A DNA stretch of 64,000 nucleotides. Source: Burkholderia sp. SRS-W-2-2016. GTDB taxonomy: Bacteria > Pseudomonadota > Gammaproteobacteria > Burkholderiales > Burkholderiaceae. Below are positions 39,580-49,163 of this stretch, piece by piece. The notes under the pieces are model-generated. The model was not told where the DNA came from and did no database searches. It saw nothing but the letters and a program-made list of their open reading frames with translations. The position numbers were made by a program, and so were the translations under genes. The stretch is from NCBI RefSeq assembly GCF_001931485.1, contig NZ_MSDV01000003.1:62001-126000 (forward strand), in the 5' to 3' direction. Position 1 is the stretch's first letter; each line of letters opens with the position of its first letter.

Positions 39580-40602
39580 CTACACGCTGCAAGCCGCCCC
39601 GCCCGACGCCGCGATCTCCCGCGCGGCCTTCGCGCCTTCCACCTGCAACAAAGTAGGCAGCGACACCCCGTTCTTCGCCGCGGTCACTTCCGCAAGTATC
39701 GACACCGCGATCTCCGGCGGCGTGCGACTGCCGATATAAATCCCGACCGGCCCATGCAGCCGCGCCAGCTCGGCGTCGTTCAGATCGAACTCCTTGAGCC
39801 GCTCGCGGCGCGCGTGATTGTTGCGCCGTGAGCCGAGCGCGCCGACATAAAACGCCGGCGTTTTCAGCGCTTCCATCAGCGCCAGATCGTCGAGCTTCGG
39901 ATCGTGCGTGAGCGCGATTACCGCGCAGCGTTCGTCGAGCTTCATGTCGAGCACGGTGTCGTCCGGCATCGTGCGAACGATCTTCGTGCCCGGCACGTCC
40001 CATTCCTCGGTGTATTCCTCGCGCGGATCGCAGACGGTGACCTGATAGTCGAGCCCCACCGCGATATGGCACAGGTAGCGCGACAACTGCCCCGCGCCGA
40101 TCACCAGCATCCGGTAGCGCGGCCCGTGGATCGTCAGCAGGCGCTGGCCGTCGAAATGCACGCCGTCGGTCGCCTGCGCGTCGTCGAGCCGGACCGCGCC
40201 GGTCGCCATGTCGAGTTCGCGCGCGAGCAGCCGGCCGTTCTCGACCGCGTGACACAGCTCGGCGACCCCGCTGGCCGGCGTCAACGGTTCCAGCACCAGC
40301 TGGATCGTGCCGCCGCACGGCAGCCCGAAGCGATGCGCCTCTTCGGCTGTAATGCCGTACTTCACCGCCTCCGGGTGCGTCTGCTCGATACCGCGTTGGC
40401 GCACCCGCTCGATCAGATCGTCTTCGATACAGCCGCCCGATACCGAGCCGACCACGAGGCCGTCGTCGCGCACCGCGAGCATCGCGCCTTCGGGGCGCGG
40501 CGACGAGCCCCACGTCTTCACGACCGTGACGAGAAGCGCGCGATGTCCGTCTTCCAGCCAGCGAGCGCTGGATTTCAGGACTTCGAGATCCACGCTGTCC
40601 AT
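39580..40602 (-). CDS. xdhC: XdhC/CoxF-type molybdenum-cofactor maturation protein
   Basis: XdhC family proteins bind molybdenum cofactor, help sulfurate it and insert it into hydroxylases. The 340-residue protein has the N-terminal XdhC_CoxI domain (WGSSPRPEGAMLAV, GSVSGGCIEDDL, GLPCGGTIQLVLEPL) and a C-terminal Rossmann domain (MLVIGAGQLSRYLCHIA, then VGALGSRRNNHARRERL). Its start lies inside the 3' end of coxG, overlapping 28 bases. It is the last gene of the cox operon, so it probably serves this enzyme. Confidence 0.93.
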   Translation of the reverse strand: MDSVDLEVLKSSARWLEDGHRALLVTVVKTWGSSPRPEGAMLAVRDDGLVVGSVSGGCIEDDLIERVRQRGIEQTHPEAVKYGITAEEAHRFGLPCGGTIQLVLEPLTPASGVAELCHAVENGRLLARELDMATGAVRLDDAQATDGVHFDGQRLLTIHGPRYRMLVIGAGQLSRYLCHIAVGLDYQVTVCDPREEYTEEWDVPGTKIVRTMPDDTVLDMKLDERCAVIALTHDPKLDDLALMEALKTPAFYVGALGSRRNNHARRERLKEFDLNDAELARLHGPVGIYIGSRTPPEIAVSILAEVTAAKNGVSLPTLLQVEGAKAAREIAASGGAACSV

Positions 40603-41168
40603 GATTTCTTCCCTTTCTTTGCGTCGCCGTCGGACTTGCCGTCCGCGGCCTCGTTCGATTCCGGTTGCGTGTCCGCGGACGCGGCTTCGGTTGCCGTGTC
40701 TCCGTCCGCCGGGCCGGCGCTATTGTCACCCGAGAGCTGGGCACCGAAGCGCCTGAAAAATTCCCCGGCAATCTTGCGCGCGGCGCCGTCGACGAGCCGC
40801 GAGCCGATCTGCGCGAGCTTGCCGCCGACCTGCGCGTTGGCCGTGTAGCTGAGTTTGGTCGCGGCCTCGCCGTCGGCTTCGAGCACCACCTGCGCGTTGC
40901 CCTTCGCGAAGCCGGCCGCGCCCCCCTGGCCTTCGAACACGATCGTGTAGGTGCGCGGCGCGTCGATGTCGGTCAACTGCATGCGTCCCTTGAAGCGCGC
41001 CTTGACCGGCCCGACCGCCGCGCTCAGCGCGACGAGGTACGCGTTCTCGCCGTCGGGGTCGATGCTTTCGCAGCCGGGGATGCACGCGCGCAGAATTTCG
41101 GTGTCGTTCAGCGCGTCCCACGTTTGCTGCTGCGGAACCGGCAGCGTGTGCGTTTCGGTCAATTCCAT
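40575..41168 (-). CDS. coxG: CoxG, SRPBCC family carbon monoxide dehydrogenase accessory protein
   Basis: CoxG proteins anchor or assist aerobic CO dehydrogenase-type enzymes at the membrane. The 197-residue protein has the SRPBCC (START-like) domain at about 1-145, beginning with MELTETHTLPVPQQQTWDAL, then ACIPGCESID and the helix LVDGAARKIAGEFFRRF. A charged, Ala/Glu/Asp-rich linker follows, ending in KKGKKSWTAWISKS, which may touch the membrane. It overlaps coxE by 10 bases and xdhC by 28. Confidence 0.9.
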   Translation of the reverse strand: MELTETHTLPVPQQQTWDALNDTEILRACIPGCESIDPDGENAYLVALSAAVGPVKARFKGRMQLTDIDAPRTYTIVFEGQGGAAGFAKGNAQVVLEADGEAATKLSYTANAQVGGKLAQIGSRLVDGAARKIAGEFFRRFGAQLSGDNSAGPADGDTATEAASADTQPESNEAADGKSDGDAKKGKKSWTAWISKS

Positions 41169-42430
41169 GAGCTTGCTCCTGCGGGTGTCGTCGCGGCGAC
41201 GGCGTGGCGGGGCGCGCGCGTGAGTTGCGCGAGGTCGCGGCCGAACGCGGCGAGACTGTCTAGATTATGAACCGGACGATGCGCATCGACATGCGGGAGG
41301 ATCGCCTGCACGCCGCGCGCTTTCGGGGTGAAACCGCTGAAGCGCAGCAGCGGATTGAGCCAGACGATTCGATGTGCGAAACGTGCGAGGCGGGCCATTT
41401 CGGTGTCGAGCACGTCGATCGCGTCGTGGTCGAGCCCGTCGGTGACGAGCAGCACGGTGGCCCGGCCGGTGAGCACGCGGCGAGCCCAGCGCCGGTTGAA
41501 TTCGGCGAGCGCCGCGCCGATGCGGGTGCCGCCCGACCAGTCCACCACCTGATCGCTGAGCGTCGCGATCGCGACATCCGGGTCGCGCTCGCGCAGCGCG
41601 CGGGTCGCATTGGTGAGCCGGGTGCCGAACAGGAATACCTGTAGACGTTCGCGCGATTGCAGCAGCGCGTGGCAGAAGTACAGCACCGCGCGCGAGTAGT
41701 TGCTCATCGAACCGGAGATGTCGAGCAGGAGCACCAGCGGCGGTTTGCGTTCGACCACCGCGCGATATTTCCACACGGTCCAGTCGCCGCCCGCACGCAC
41801 CGCGTGGCGCGCGCTCGCGCGCAGGTCCGCATGGGTGCCGTGCGATGCCGCTTTCAGGCGGCGCGTCGGTTCGGTCGCGAGCGGCAGACGCTGGCCGCGA
41901 ATCAGATGACGCAGCGTGCGCCATTCGTCGGCGCTGAGCGTGTCGAAATCGCGCTGACGCAGCCGTTCTTCCGCGCTGAATGTGAGCTGCGCGTGCAACT
42001 CGTGCTGCTCGGTTTCCGGCGCCGGATTGTGTTGCGGCGATGGCGGCATGCGGACCGCGAGCGCGTCGGCGAGACGGTTGTTGCGTTTGGGCGGCGGCAG
42101 GCCGTCGCGCACTTTCGGCAGCAGCAGCGCGCGCAGCTTGCCCTCCCAGTCGGGGTCGCGCCAGAACAGTTCGAACGCGGCGTTGAACAGGTCGCGTTCG
42201 TCGGGCGCGGTGACCAGCAGCGCGGCCAGCGCCGCGCGCACGTCGTCGCGGCGGGCGAGGTCGATCCATTGCAGCGCGGCGAGCGCGTCGACCGCCTGCG
42301 CGGGCGACATCGGCAGGCCGGCGCCGCGCAGCACGCGGACGAAATGGACCACGTTGCGCGCGAGCATCGGCGCGGCGGGCGGATGCGGGTGGGTGTCGTC
42401 GCTGTCGTCGGGGCCGCTTTGCCTGGTCAT
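41159..42430 (-). CDS. coxE: CoxE, von Willebrand factor A domain maturation protein
   Basis: CoxE works with the MoxR ATPase CoxD to build the active site of molybdenum hydroxylases. The 423-residue protein has a variable N-terminal half and a C-terminal VWA domain with the metal-ion-dependent adhesion motif DISGSMS, followed by VVDWSGGTRIGAALAEF and LLVTDGLDHD. The ATG at 42430 is nine bases past the coxD stop. Longer in-frame upstream codons belong to other frames of coxD. Confidence 0.92.
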   Translation of the reverse strand: MTRQSGPDDSDDTHPHPPAAPMLARNVVHFVRVLRGAGLPMSPAQAVDALAALQWIDLARRDDVRAALAALLVTAPDERDLFNAAFELFWRDPDWEGKLRALLLPKVRDGLPPPKRNNRLADALAVRMPPSPQHNPAPETEQHELHAQLTFSAEERLRQRDFDTLSADEWRTLRHLIRGQRLPLATEPTRRLKAASHGTHADLRASARHAVRAGGDWTVWKYRAVVERKPPLVLLLDISGSMSNYSRAVLYFCHALLQSRERLQVFLFGTRLTNATRALRERDPDVAIATLSDQVVDWSGGTRIGAALAEFNRRWARRVLTGRATVLLVTDGLDHDAIDVLDTEMARLARFAHRIVWLNPLLRFSGFTPKARGVQAILPHVDAHRPVHNLDSLAAFGRDLAQLTRAPRHAVAATTPAGASSWN

Positions 42431-42441
42431 CCGAACGATCC

Positions 42442-43323
42442 TCACGCGGACAGGCACTGCGCGATCTGCGCGGCGTCGACGCGCGCGAGATCGTCCTGAT
42501 ACTTGAGCAGCACGCCGAGCGTGTTCTGCACCGATTGCGGATCGAGTTCGGTCACCGACAGCGCTTCGAGCGCGCGGCACCAGTCGATCGTCTCGGCGAT
42601 GCCGGGCGCTTTGAACAGATCCATTCCGCGCAGCCGGTGCACGAAATCGACCGCGCGCCGCTGCAATTGTTCGGACGTCTGCGGCGCGCGCGCGGCGACG
42701 ATTTCCAGTTCGCGCTCGCGATCCGGATAACCGATCCATTGATACAGGCAGCGCCGTTTCAGCGCGTCGTGCACTTCGCGCGTGCGGTTCGACGTCATGA
42801 TCACGAGCGGCGGTTGCGCGGCGCGCACCGTGCCGTATTCGGGAATCGATACCTGGAAGTCCGAAAGCAGTTCGAGCAGGAACGCTTCGAACGGCTCGTC
42901 GGCGCGGTCGATTTCATCGATCAGCAGCACGCGGCGCGCGCCCGGATGGTGTTCGTCCGGCAGCAACGCCTGCAACAGCGGGCGCTTGAGCAGGAATTCG
43001 CCGCGATACAGCGTGTCGTTATCGGCGCGCTCGCCGCTCGCTTCGGCGAGGCGCAGCGCCATGATCTGGCGCGGGTAGTCCCATTCGTACAGCGCGCTGG
43101 CGGTGTCGAGTCCCTCGTAGCATTGCAGCCGCAGCAGCGTGGTGCCGAGCATGCCGGCGGCCGCTTTCGCGAGTTCGGTTTTGCCGACCCCGGGTTCGCC
43201 TTCGACGAACAGCGGCCGCTCCATGCGCAGCGCGAGATACAACGCGGTCGCGAGCTCGCGGCTCGCGAAATAGCGTTGCGTGGCGAGCTGCGCGAGGGTG
43301 TCGTCGATCGAGGCCGGCTGCAT
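42442..43323 (-). CDS. coxD: CoxD, MoxR family AAA+ ATPase
   Basis: CoxD-type MoxR ATPases remodel the apo-hydroxylase during metal-centre assembly. The 293-residue protein has Walker A (FVEGEPGVGKTELAKA), Walker B (VLLIDEIDRADEPFEAFLLE) and sensor 1 (LVIMTSNRTREVHDALKRRC). Its chaperone role is inferred from the family and position: coxM is 11 bases upstream, coxE nine bases downstream. The start at 43323 is the first ATG of the conserved domain. Confidence 0.93.
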   Translation of the reverse strand: MQPASIDDTLAQLATQRYFASRELATALYLALRMERPLFVEGEPGVGKTELAKAAAGMLGTTLLRLQCYEGLDTASALYEWDYPRQIMALRLAEASGERADNDTLYRGEFLLKRPLLQALLPDEHHPGARRVLLIDEIDRADEPFEAFLLELLSDFQVSIPEYGTVRAAQPPLVIMTSNRTREVHDALKRRCLYQWIGYPDRERELEIVAARAPQTSEQLQRRAVDFVHRLRGMDLFKAPGIAETIDWCRALEALSVTELDPQSVQNTLGVLLKYQDDLARVDAAQIAQCLSA

Positions 43324-43334
43324 CGCAAGGACCG

Positions 43335-44132
43335 CTAAGCAGTTGCTTTCGCCACTGCCCGCGCGGCCAGCACGGGGATCAGATGCGCGCGGTATTCGGC
43401 GCTCGCGTGCATGTCCTCGTTCAGCTCGTCGGCCGGCACGCTGACCGCGCGCGCCGCGTCCGGCGTGAAGTTCGCCGACAGCGCGGTTTCGAGCTCCGTC
43501 GCGCGAAACACCGACGAAGCCGCGCCGGTCACCGCGACCCGCACGCCACTCGCGAACTTCGCGACGAACACGCCGACCAGCGCGAAGTGCGACGCCGGGT
43601 TGCGAAATTTCTCGTACGCGGCCCGCTCCGGCACCGGGAATTCGACCGCGACGATCAGCTCGTCCGGCTCCAGCGCGGTCTCGTACATGCCGACGAAGAA
43701 GTCGCCCGAGGCGATGCGCCGCCGTTCGGTGACGATCGTCGCGTCGAGCCCGAGCGCCGCGGCCGGGTAGCATGCGGCCGGGTCGTCGTTCGCGAGCGAG
43801 CCGCCGATCGTGCCGAGCGCGCGCACCTGGCGATCGCCGATATGGCCGGCGAGATCGGCGAGCGCCGGCAACACGCGCCGCACGTCAGGATGATCGGCGA
43901 CGTCCGCATGACAGACCGCCGCGCCGATCGTCACCTTGTTCGCGTCGACCGTGATCGACTTCAGTGCCGGAATTCGCGTCACGTCGACCAGTTGCGACGG
44001 CTGCGCGAGCCGCAGCCGCATCGTCGGCAACAGGCTCTGGCCGCCGGCAAGAAACTTCGCTTCGGGGTCGGAGGACAGGGCTGCGGCGGCCGCTTGCGGA
44101 TCCGTCGCGCGTTGATACTCGAATGAATACAT
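43335..44132 (-). CDS. coxM: CoxM, FAD-binding medium subunit of molybdenum hydroxylase
   Basis: The flavoprotein subunit that carries electrons from the [2Fe-2S] centres to the acceptor. The 265-residue product fits the family length and has the FAD motifs KFLAGGQSLLPTMRLRL and TIGGSLANDDPA. The C-terminal third (GVRVAVTGAASSVFRATELE) matches the CO_deh_flav_C domain. It starts at the ATG at 44132, 20 bases after coxL. Confidence 0.95.
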   Translation of the reverse strand: MYSFEYQRATDPQAAAAALSSDPEAKFLAGGQSLLPTMRLRLAQPSQLVDVTRIPALKSITVDANKVTIGAAVCHADVADHPDVRRVLPALADLAGHIGDRQVRALGTIGGSLANDDPAACYPAAALGLDATIVTERRRIASGDFFVGMYETALEPDELIVAVEFPVPERAAYEKFRNPASHFALVGVFVAKFASGVRVAVTGAASSVFRATELETALSANFTPDAARAVSVPADELNEDMHASAEYRAHLIPVLAARAVAKATA

Positions 44133-44152
44133 GTCGAATGCTCCGCTCAGGA

Positions 44153-46537
44153 TCAGTTGGGTTGCTTGGCCGCGTGAATCGCCGACCACACGCGATGCGG
44201 GGTCGCCGGCATCTGCAGATCGGTCACGCCGAGCGGCGCGAGCGCGTCGATGATCGCGTTGATCACCGCCGGCGGCGAGCCGATCGCGCCCGCCTCGCCG
44301 CAGCCTTTGACGCCGAGCGGATTGTGCGTGCACGGCGTGCCCTTCGCGGTTTCGACGGTGAAGTCGGGCAGGTCGGACGCGTGCGGCATCGCGTAGTCCA
44401 TATATGAGCCGGACAGCAGCTGGCCGCTGTCGTTGTCGTACACGCAGCGCTCCAGCATCGCCTGGCCGATCCCTTGCCCGAGGCCGCCGTGCACCTGACC
44501 TTCGACGATCATCGGATTGATCACGTTGCCGAAGTCGTCGACCGCGGTGAACTGCTGGATGCGCGACACGCCGGTGTCCGGATCGACTTCGACTTCGCAG
44601 ATATACGCGCCGGACGGATAGGTGAAGTTGGTCGGATCGTAGAACGCGCTTTCTTCGAGGCCCGGTTCGAGCACGTCGAGCGGATAGTTGTGCGGCACGT
44701 ACGCGGCGAGCGAAATTTCCGCGAACGCCTTGGTGCGGTCGGTGCCGGCGACGCGGAACACGCCGTTCTTGAACTCGATGTCTTCCGCCGACGCTTCGAG
44801 CAGATGCGCGGCGATCTTCTTCGCTTTCGCCTCGATCTTGTCGAGCGCCTTCGAGATCGCCGAGCCGCCGACCGCGATCGAACGCGAGCCGTAGGTGCCC
44901 ATCCCGAACGCGATGCGGCCGGTGTCGCCGTGCACGATCTCGACGCTGTCGAGCGGAATGCCGAGGCGGTCCGCGACCACTTGCGCGAAGGTCGTTTCGT
45001 GCCCCTGGCCGTGGCTGTGCGAGCCGGTGAAGACGGTCACCGAGCCGGTCGGATGCACGCGGATCTGGCCGACTTCGAACAGGCCGGCACGCGCGCCGAG
45101 CGCGCCCGCGATGTTCGAGGGCGCGAGCCCGCAGGCCTCGATGTAGCACGAGTAGCCGAGGCCGCGGCGCTTGCCGTTTCGTTCGGATTCCTGCCGACGC
45201 GCGGCGAAGCCCGCGACGTCCGCGAGTTCGAGCGCGCGCGTGAGCAGCGTGTTGTAGTCGCCGGTGTCGTAGGTGAGGCCGACCGGCGTCGCGTACGGGA
45301 ACTGCGTGATGAAGTTGCGGCGGCGGATTTCCGCCGGATCGAGTTTCATGTCGCGCGCGGCCGCTTCGACCAGACGTTCGACCACGAAGGTCGCTTCCGG
45401 CCGGCCGGCGCCGCGATATGCATCGACGGGGACCGTGTTGGTGAACACCGCTTTCACTTCCGCGTAGATCGCCGGCGTCGCGTACTGGCCGGCGAGCAGC
45501 GTCGCGTACAGGATGGTCGGCACGCTCGACGCGAAGGTCGACAGATACGCGCCCATGTTCGCGATCGTATGCACGCGCATCGCGAGGAACTTGCCGTCGG
45601 CGTCCATCGCGAGTTCGGCCTTGGTCACGTGGTCGCGGCCGTGCGCGTCGGACAGGAACGCTTCCGAGCGCTCGGCGGTCCACTTGACCGGCCGGCCGAT
45701 CTTCTTCGACGCCCACGTCAGCGCGACATCCTCCGCGTACAGGAAGATCTTCGAGCCGAAGCCGCCGCCGACGTCCGGCGCGATCACGCGCAGCTTCGAT
45801 TCCGGCAGCGACAGCACGAACGCGGCCATCAGCAGGCGCTCGACGTGCGGGTTCTGGTTCGCGACGTACAGCGTGTAGCTGTCGTCCTGCGCGGAGAAGC
45901 TCGCGTTGACCGCGCGCGGTTCGATCGCGTTCGGCACGAGCCGGTTGTTGACGATGTCGAGCGTGGTCACGTGCGCGGCTTTGGCGAACGCGGCGTCGGT
46001 CGCGGCCTTGTCGCCGTGGCCCCAGTTGTAGCAGACGTTGTCGGGCACTTCGTCGTGCACCGCCGCCTGGCCCGCGTCGGACGCGTGCGCGGTGTCGACC
46101 GTCGCCGGCAGCACGTCGTAATCGACGTCGATCAACTCGGCCGCGTCCTTCGCGGCCTTGATCGACTCGGCGATCACCAGCGCGACCTGGTCGCCGACGT
46201 GGCGCGCCTTGGTGTGCGCGATCACCGGATGCGGCGGCTCGTTCATCGGCTTGCCGTTGGTGCTGTGGATCAGCCAGCCGCACGGCAGGCCGCCCACTTT
46301 CTCGGCGGCGAGGTCCGCGCCGGTGAAGATCGCGACCACGCCCGGCGACTGCCGCGCGGCGGTGGTGTCGATGCTGTTGATCTTCGCGTGCGCGTGCGGC
46401 GAGCGCAGGAACACCGCGTAGGTTTGCTGCGGCAGCACGATGTCGTCGGTGTACTGGCCTTTGCCGGTCAGGAATCGATAGTCTTCCTTACGTTCGACGG
46501 CGGCGCCGATCAGGCTCTGGGTATCGGGGGCGTTCAT
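44153..46537 (-). CDS. coxL: CoxL-like large molybdopterin subunit, form II active-site loop
   Basis: The 794-residue catalytic subunit of a xanthine-oxidase-family hydroxylase. It binds the molybdopterin-cytosine dinucleotide cofactor through segments such as [17 protein letters not shown], and the active-site glutamate lies in [14 protein letters not shown]. The diagnostic loop reads AYRGAGR (residues 373-379). True form I CO dehydrogenases carry AYXCSFR with a Cu-binding cysteine, so this is a form II enzyme: CO oxidation is not assured and an organic or aldehyde substrate is equally possible. The start at 46537 ([11 protein letters not shown]) is preferred over an ATG 20 codons upstream. 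Confidence 0.93.
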   Translation of the reverse strand: MNAPDTQSLIGAAVERKEDYRFLTGKGQYTDDIVLPQQTYAVFLRSPHAHAKINSIDTTAARQSPGVVAIFTGADLAAEKVGGLPCGWLIHSTNGKPMNEPPHPVIAHTKARHVGDQVALVIAESIKAAKDAAELIDVDYDVLPATVDTAHASDAGQAAVHDEVPDNVCYNWGHGDKAATDAAFAKAAHVTTLDIVNNRLVPNAIEPRAVNASFSAQDDSYTLYVANQNPHVERLLMAAFVLSLPESKLRVIAPDVGGGFGSKIFLYAEDVALTWASKKIGRPVKWTAERSEAFLSDAHGRDHVTKAELAMDADGKFLAMRVHTIANMGAYLSTFASSVPTILYATLLAGQYATPAIYAEVKAVFTNTVPVDAYRGAGRPEATFVVERLVEAAARDMKLDPAEIRRRNFITQFPYATPVGLTYDTGDYNTLLTRALELADVAGFAARRQESERNGKRRGLGYSCYIEACGLAPSNIAGALGARAGLFEVGQIRVHPTGSVTVFTGSHSHGQGHETTFAQVVADRLGIPLDSVEIVHGDTGRIAFGMGTYGSRSIAVGGSAISKALDKIEAKAKKIAAHLLEASAEDIEFKNGVFRVAGTDRTKAFAEISLAAYVPHNYPLDVLEPGLEESAFYDPTNFTYPSGAYICEVEVDPDTGVSRIQQFTAVDDFGNVINPMIVEGQVHGGLGQGIGQAMLERCVYDNDSGQLLSGSYMDYAMPHASDLPDFTVETAKGTPCTHNPLGVKGCGEAGAIGSPPAVINAIIDALAPLGVTDLQMPATPHRVWSAIHAAKQPN

Positions 46538-46547
46538 CGTCGGCTCC

Positions 46548-47081
46548 TCAGGCGGCGGGCGCGTTGGCCGCGCCGGCATTGGCGGGGCTGCCCGCATTTG
46601 CGCCCGACGCTGCGCCCTTCATTCCTTCGGCGCCTTCGAGCACGGCCTTGACGATGTTGTGATAGCCGGTACAGCGGCACAGATTGCCGTCGAGCTGCGC
46701 GCGCACGTCGTCGCCGGTGAGGTCGGGCTGACGCTCGACCAGCGATACCGCGCTCATCACCATCCCCGGCGTGCAGAAGCCGCATTGCAGACCGTGGCAG
46801 TGCTTGAACGCGGCCTGCATCGGATGCAGCGCGCCGTTGTTGGCGAGCCCTTCGATCGTGGTGACTTCGGCGCCGTCCGCCTGGGCGGCGAGGATGTTGC
46901 AGGATTTGATCGCGCGGCCGTTCAGATGCACGGTGCAGGCGCCGCATTGCGCGGTATCGCAGCCGATGTGCGTGCCGGTCAGGCGCAGCTGGTCGCGCAG
47001 GAACTGGACTAGAAGGGTGCCGGGATCGATCGAGGCGCTCACGGGTGCGCCGTTGACCGTCAGACTGATGCTGATCGCCAT
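46548..47081 (-). CDS. coxS: CoxS, two-[2Fe-2S] small subunit
   Basis: The electron-transfer subunit with two iron-sulfur clusters. The N-terminal plant-ferredoxin-type cluster uses Cys41, 46, 49 and 61 ([16 protein letters not shown]), and the helical C-terminal cluster uses Cys100, 103, 135 and 137 ([17 protein letters not shown]). All eight ligands are intact. The 177-residue length includes an Ala/Gly-rich 20-residue tail absent from most relatives. It is the first gene of the operon, ahead of coxL by 10 bases. Confidence 0.96.
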   Translation of the reverse strand: MAISISLTVNGAPVSASIDPGTLLVQFLRDQLRLTGTHIGCDTAQCGACTVHLNGRAIKSCNILAAQADGAEVTTIEGLANNGALHPMQAAFKHCHGLQCGFCTPGMVMSAVSLVERQPDLTGDDVRAQLDGNLCRCTGYHNIVKAVLEGAEGMKGAASGANAGSPANAGAANAPAA

Positions 47082-47429
47082 GAAGGTGTCTCCGTTGTCG
47101 ACCGCAGTCGGCGCATCAACGCTCGCTGCGGTCCCATGCGTGTATCGCTGTGGGTAAGACCGGACCTGTGATTTTTATTGCCCCTGCTTTCCTTCGACTG
47201 CCTGCTGACTTCTTTCGCAAGGTCCGATGAGGGTGCTACGGGTTTTATAAGGCTGCCGAAAAGTAAATCACAAATTGCGCGAGCGCGCTATGAGGGGAAG
47301 TGTGTCGGTGCGCGCGAGCGCACCAGGCGGCGAGCAGAAAGAACAACGCCCCGTCATGCGGCGCATGACGGGGCGTATCGAAAGATCAGCGGAAAACCGG
47401 GTTCAGGCCGCCGGCCCGAACCGGCAAAC
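47082..47429. other. Upstream region of the cox operon
   Basis: 348 bases between coxS and the stop of the amino-acid permease gene. It holds the permease terminator and should hold the cox promoter. AT-rich patches occur at 47165-47180 and 47243-47275, but no clear -35/-10 pair or operator was found. Confidence 0.55.
47333..47376 (-). terminator. Rho-independent terminator after the amino-acid permease gene
   Basis: Read on the minus strand, a 14-bp stem (ACGCCCCGTCATGC, then its complement; 47376 to 47346) with a 3-base loop is followed by TTGTTCTTTCTG. It lies about 55 bases past the permease stop. Confidence 0.88.
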
Positions 47430-48821
47430 TCACTTCGCCAGCTTCGAATGGCGGCGCGAATAACCGAAATAAACCAGCATGCCGATCGCGAGCCAGATCC
47501 CGAACGCGGTCCAGGTAATGCCTTGCAGATTGAGCATCAGGAACAGGCACGACGCGACCGCGAGCACCGGCACGACCGGCACGCCCGGGCAACGGAACGC
47601 GCGCGGCAGGTCCGGGTGGGTCTTGCGCAGCACCAGCACCGCGATCGACACCATCGAGAACGCGGCCAGCGTGCCGATGTTGATCAGCTCGGCCAGCACA
47701 TTGAGCGGCACCAGCGCGCCGATCAGGCCGAAGAAAATGCCGACCAGCCAGGTCGTGAAGAACGGCGTCGAGAAGCGCGGATGCACCTTCGACAGCTTCG
47801 CCGGCAGCAGGCCGTCGCGCGACATCGCGAAGATCACGCGGGTCTGGCCGTAGGCCATCACCAGAATCACGGTCAGCATGCCGAGCACCGCGCCCAGATC
47901 GATGAAGCCGGCGACCCAGTTCTGCCCGGCCAGTTGCAGCGCGTACGACACCGGGTGCGAGATGCCGACGAACTTGCTCGACGGCACGATGCCGGTGACG
48001 ACCGCCGCGACCGCGACGTACAGCACCGCGCACACGCCGAGCGACGCGATGATGCCGACCGGCAGATCGCGCTTCGGATTCTTCACTTCCTCGGCCGCCG
48101 ACGACACCGCGTCGAAGCCGATGAACGCGAAGAACATCACCGCGGCCGCGCCGAACACGCCGCTCCAGCCGTTCGGCATGAACGGATGCCAGTTGGCCGG
48201 GGTCACGTGGAACACGCCGACCACGATCACCAGCAGCACCACGGTGACCTTGATCGCGACCATGATGTTGTTGATCTTCGCCGATTCGCGGATGCCGACC
48301 GACAGCAGCGTGGTGATCGCCATCATCACGAGGAACGCGGGCAGGTTGAACAGCGTATGCACGCCGGGGATCGCGCCGGGCGCCGCGGACAGCGCAACCG
48401 GCAGCGACACGCCGAAGCCCGACAGCAGCGACTGCAGATAACCGGACCAGCCGACCGACACCGCCGAGGTGGCGAGCCCGTATTCGAGCATCAGATCCCA
48501 GCCGATGATCCACGCGGCCAGTTCGCCGAGCGTCGCATACGAGTACGTGTAGATCGAACCGGCGACCGGGATCGTCGATGCGAATTCCGCGTACGCGAGC
48601 GCGGCGAAGCCGCAGGCGATCGCCGCGATCACGAACGAGATCATCAGCGCGGGGCCGGCCTGGACCGCGCCGGTGCCGGTCAGCACGAAGATGCCGGTGC
48701 CGATGATGGCGCCGACGCCGAGGAACGTGAGGTCCAGCCCGCCGAGAGCCTTTTTCAGGCCGACGGTCTGAGCGCTGGTCGCGAGCAGATGCTCGACGCT
48801 CTTTTTACGAAACAGGGACAT
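47430..48821 (-). CDS. APC-family cationic amino-acid permease
   Basis: A 463-residue permease with about 12 membrane segments. The N-terminus SLFRKKSVEHLL and then LDLTFLGVGAIIGTGIFVLTG match YfnA/CAT-type transporters. GSIYTYSYATLGELAAWIIGW, FFAFIGFDAVSSAAEEVKNP and YGQTRVIFAMSRDGLLP are typical of the cationic amino-acid transporter group. The N-terminal start at 48821 is favoured over an ATG eight codons earlier. It precedes a two-component pair but shows no regulatory link. Confidence 0.9.
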   Translation of the reverse strand: MSLFRKKSVEHLLATSAQTVGLKKALGGLDLTFLGVGAIIGTGIFVLTGTGAVQAGPALMISFVIAAIACGFAALAYAEFASTIPVAGSIYTYSYATLGELAAWIIGWDLMLEYGLATSAVSVGWSGYLQSLLSGFGVSLPVALSAAPGAIPGVHTLFNLPAFLVMMAITTLLSVGIRESAKINNIMVAIKVTVVLLVIVVGVFHVTPANWHPFMPNGWSGVFGAAAVMFFAFIGFDAVSSAAEEVKNPKRDLPVGIIASLGVCAVLYVAVAAVVTGIVPSSKFVGISHPVSYALQLAGQNWVAGFIDLGAVLGMLTVILVMAYGQTRVIFAMSRDGLLPAKLSKVHPRFSTPFFTTWLVGIFFGLIGALVPLNVLAELINIGTLAAFSMVSIAVLVLRKTHPDLPRAFRCPGVPVVPVLAVASCLFLMLNLQGITWTAFGIWLAIGMLVYFGYSRRHSKLAK

Positions 48822-49163
48822 TGGCGTGGGTCTCCAGTAGTGCACGCGTGTTGCGCGCCGAATGTCGGGAAAACCCGCAATTCTAGCGGATACGTGCGAT
48901 CGGGCTGCCCGTTTAACGCGATTTCGGGGGGCCGACGACGGGCGGAAACTCCCGCCAGGACGGGCGTTCGGGGTGGCCTTGCGGTTCCGGGCCGCAGCTG
49001 GCGATAAAGATTACCGAGATAAGCGATTAACGGGGAGGGAATCGCTCGCGTGGCGCGCGCGCCACGCCGGCCGTTCGGCGGCGCGTTGCCGCAGCCGGGG
49101 TGGCGCGATGCGGCTGCTTCGGCCGGGCCGCCTGCGCCACGCGGCACAGCCGAAGCGGCGTGC
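48822..49163. other. Intergenic region before the permease gene
   Basis: 342 bases with no supported gene. It likely contains the permease promoter and a terminator for the response regulator gene, neither of which I can place. Confidence 0.5.

Noticed and set aside
43335..46283. Long minus-strand frame spanning coxM and an alternative frame of coxL
   Set aside because: Only its 3' part is coxM; upstream codons are a shadow of coxL in another frame.
44474..46651. 725-codon plus-strand frame opposite coxL
   Set aside because: Antisense shadow of the confirmed coxL gene, composed mainly of Arg, Asp, Val and His.
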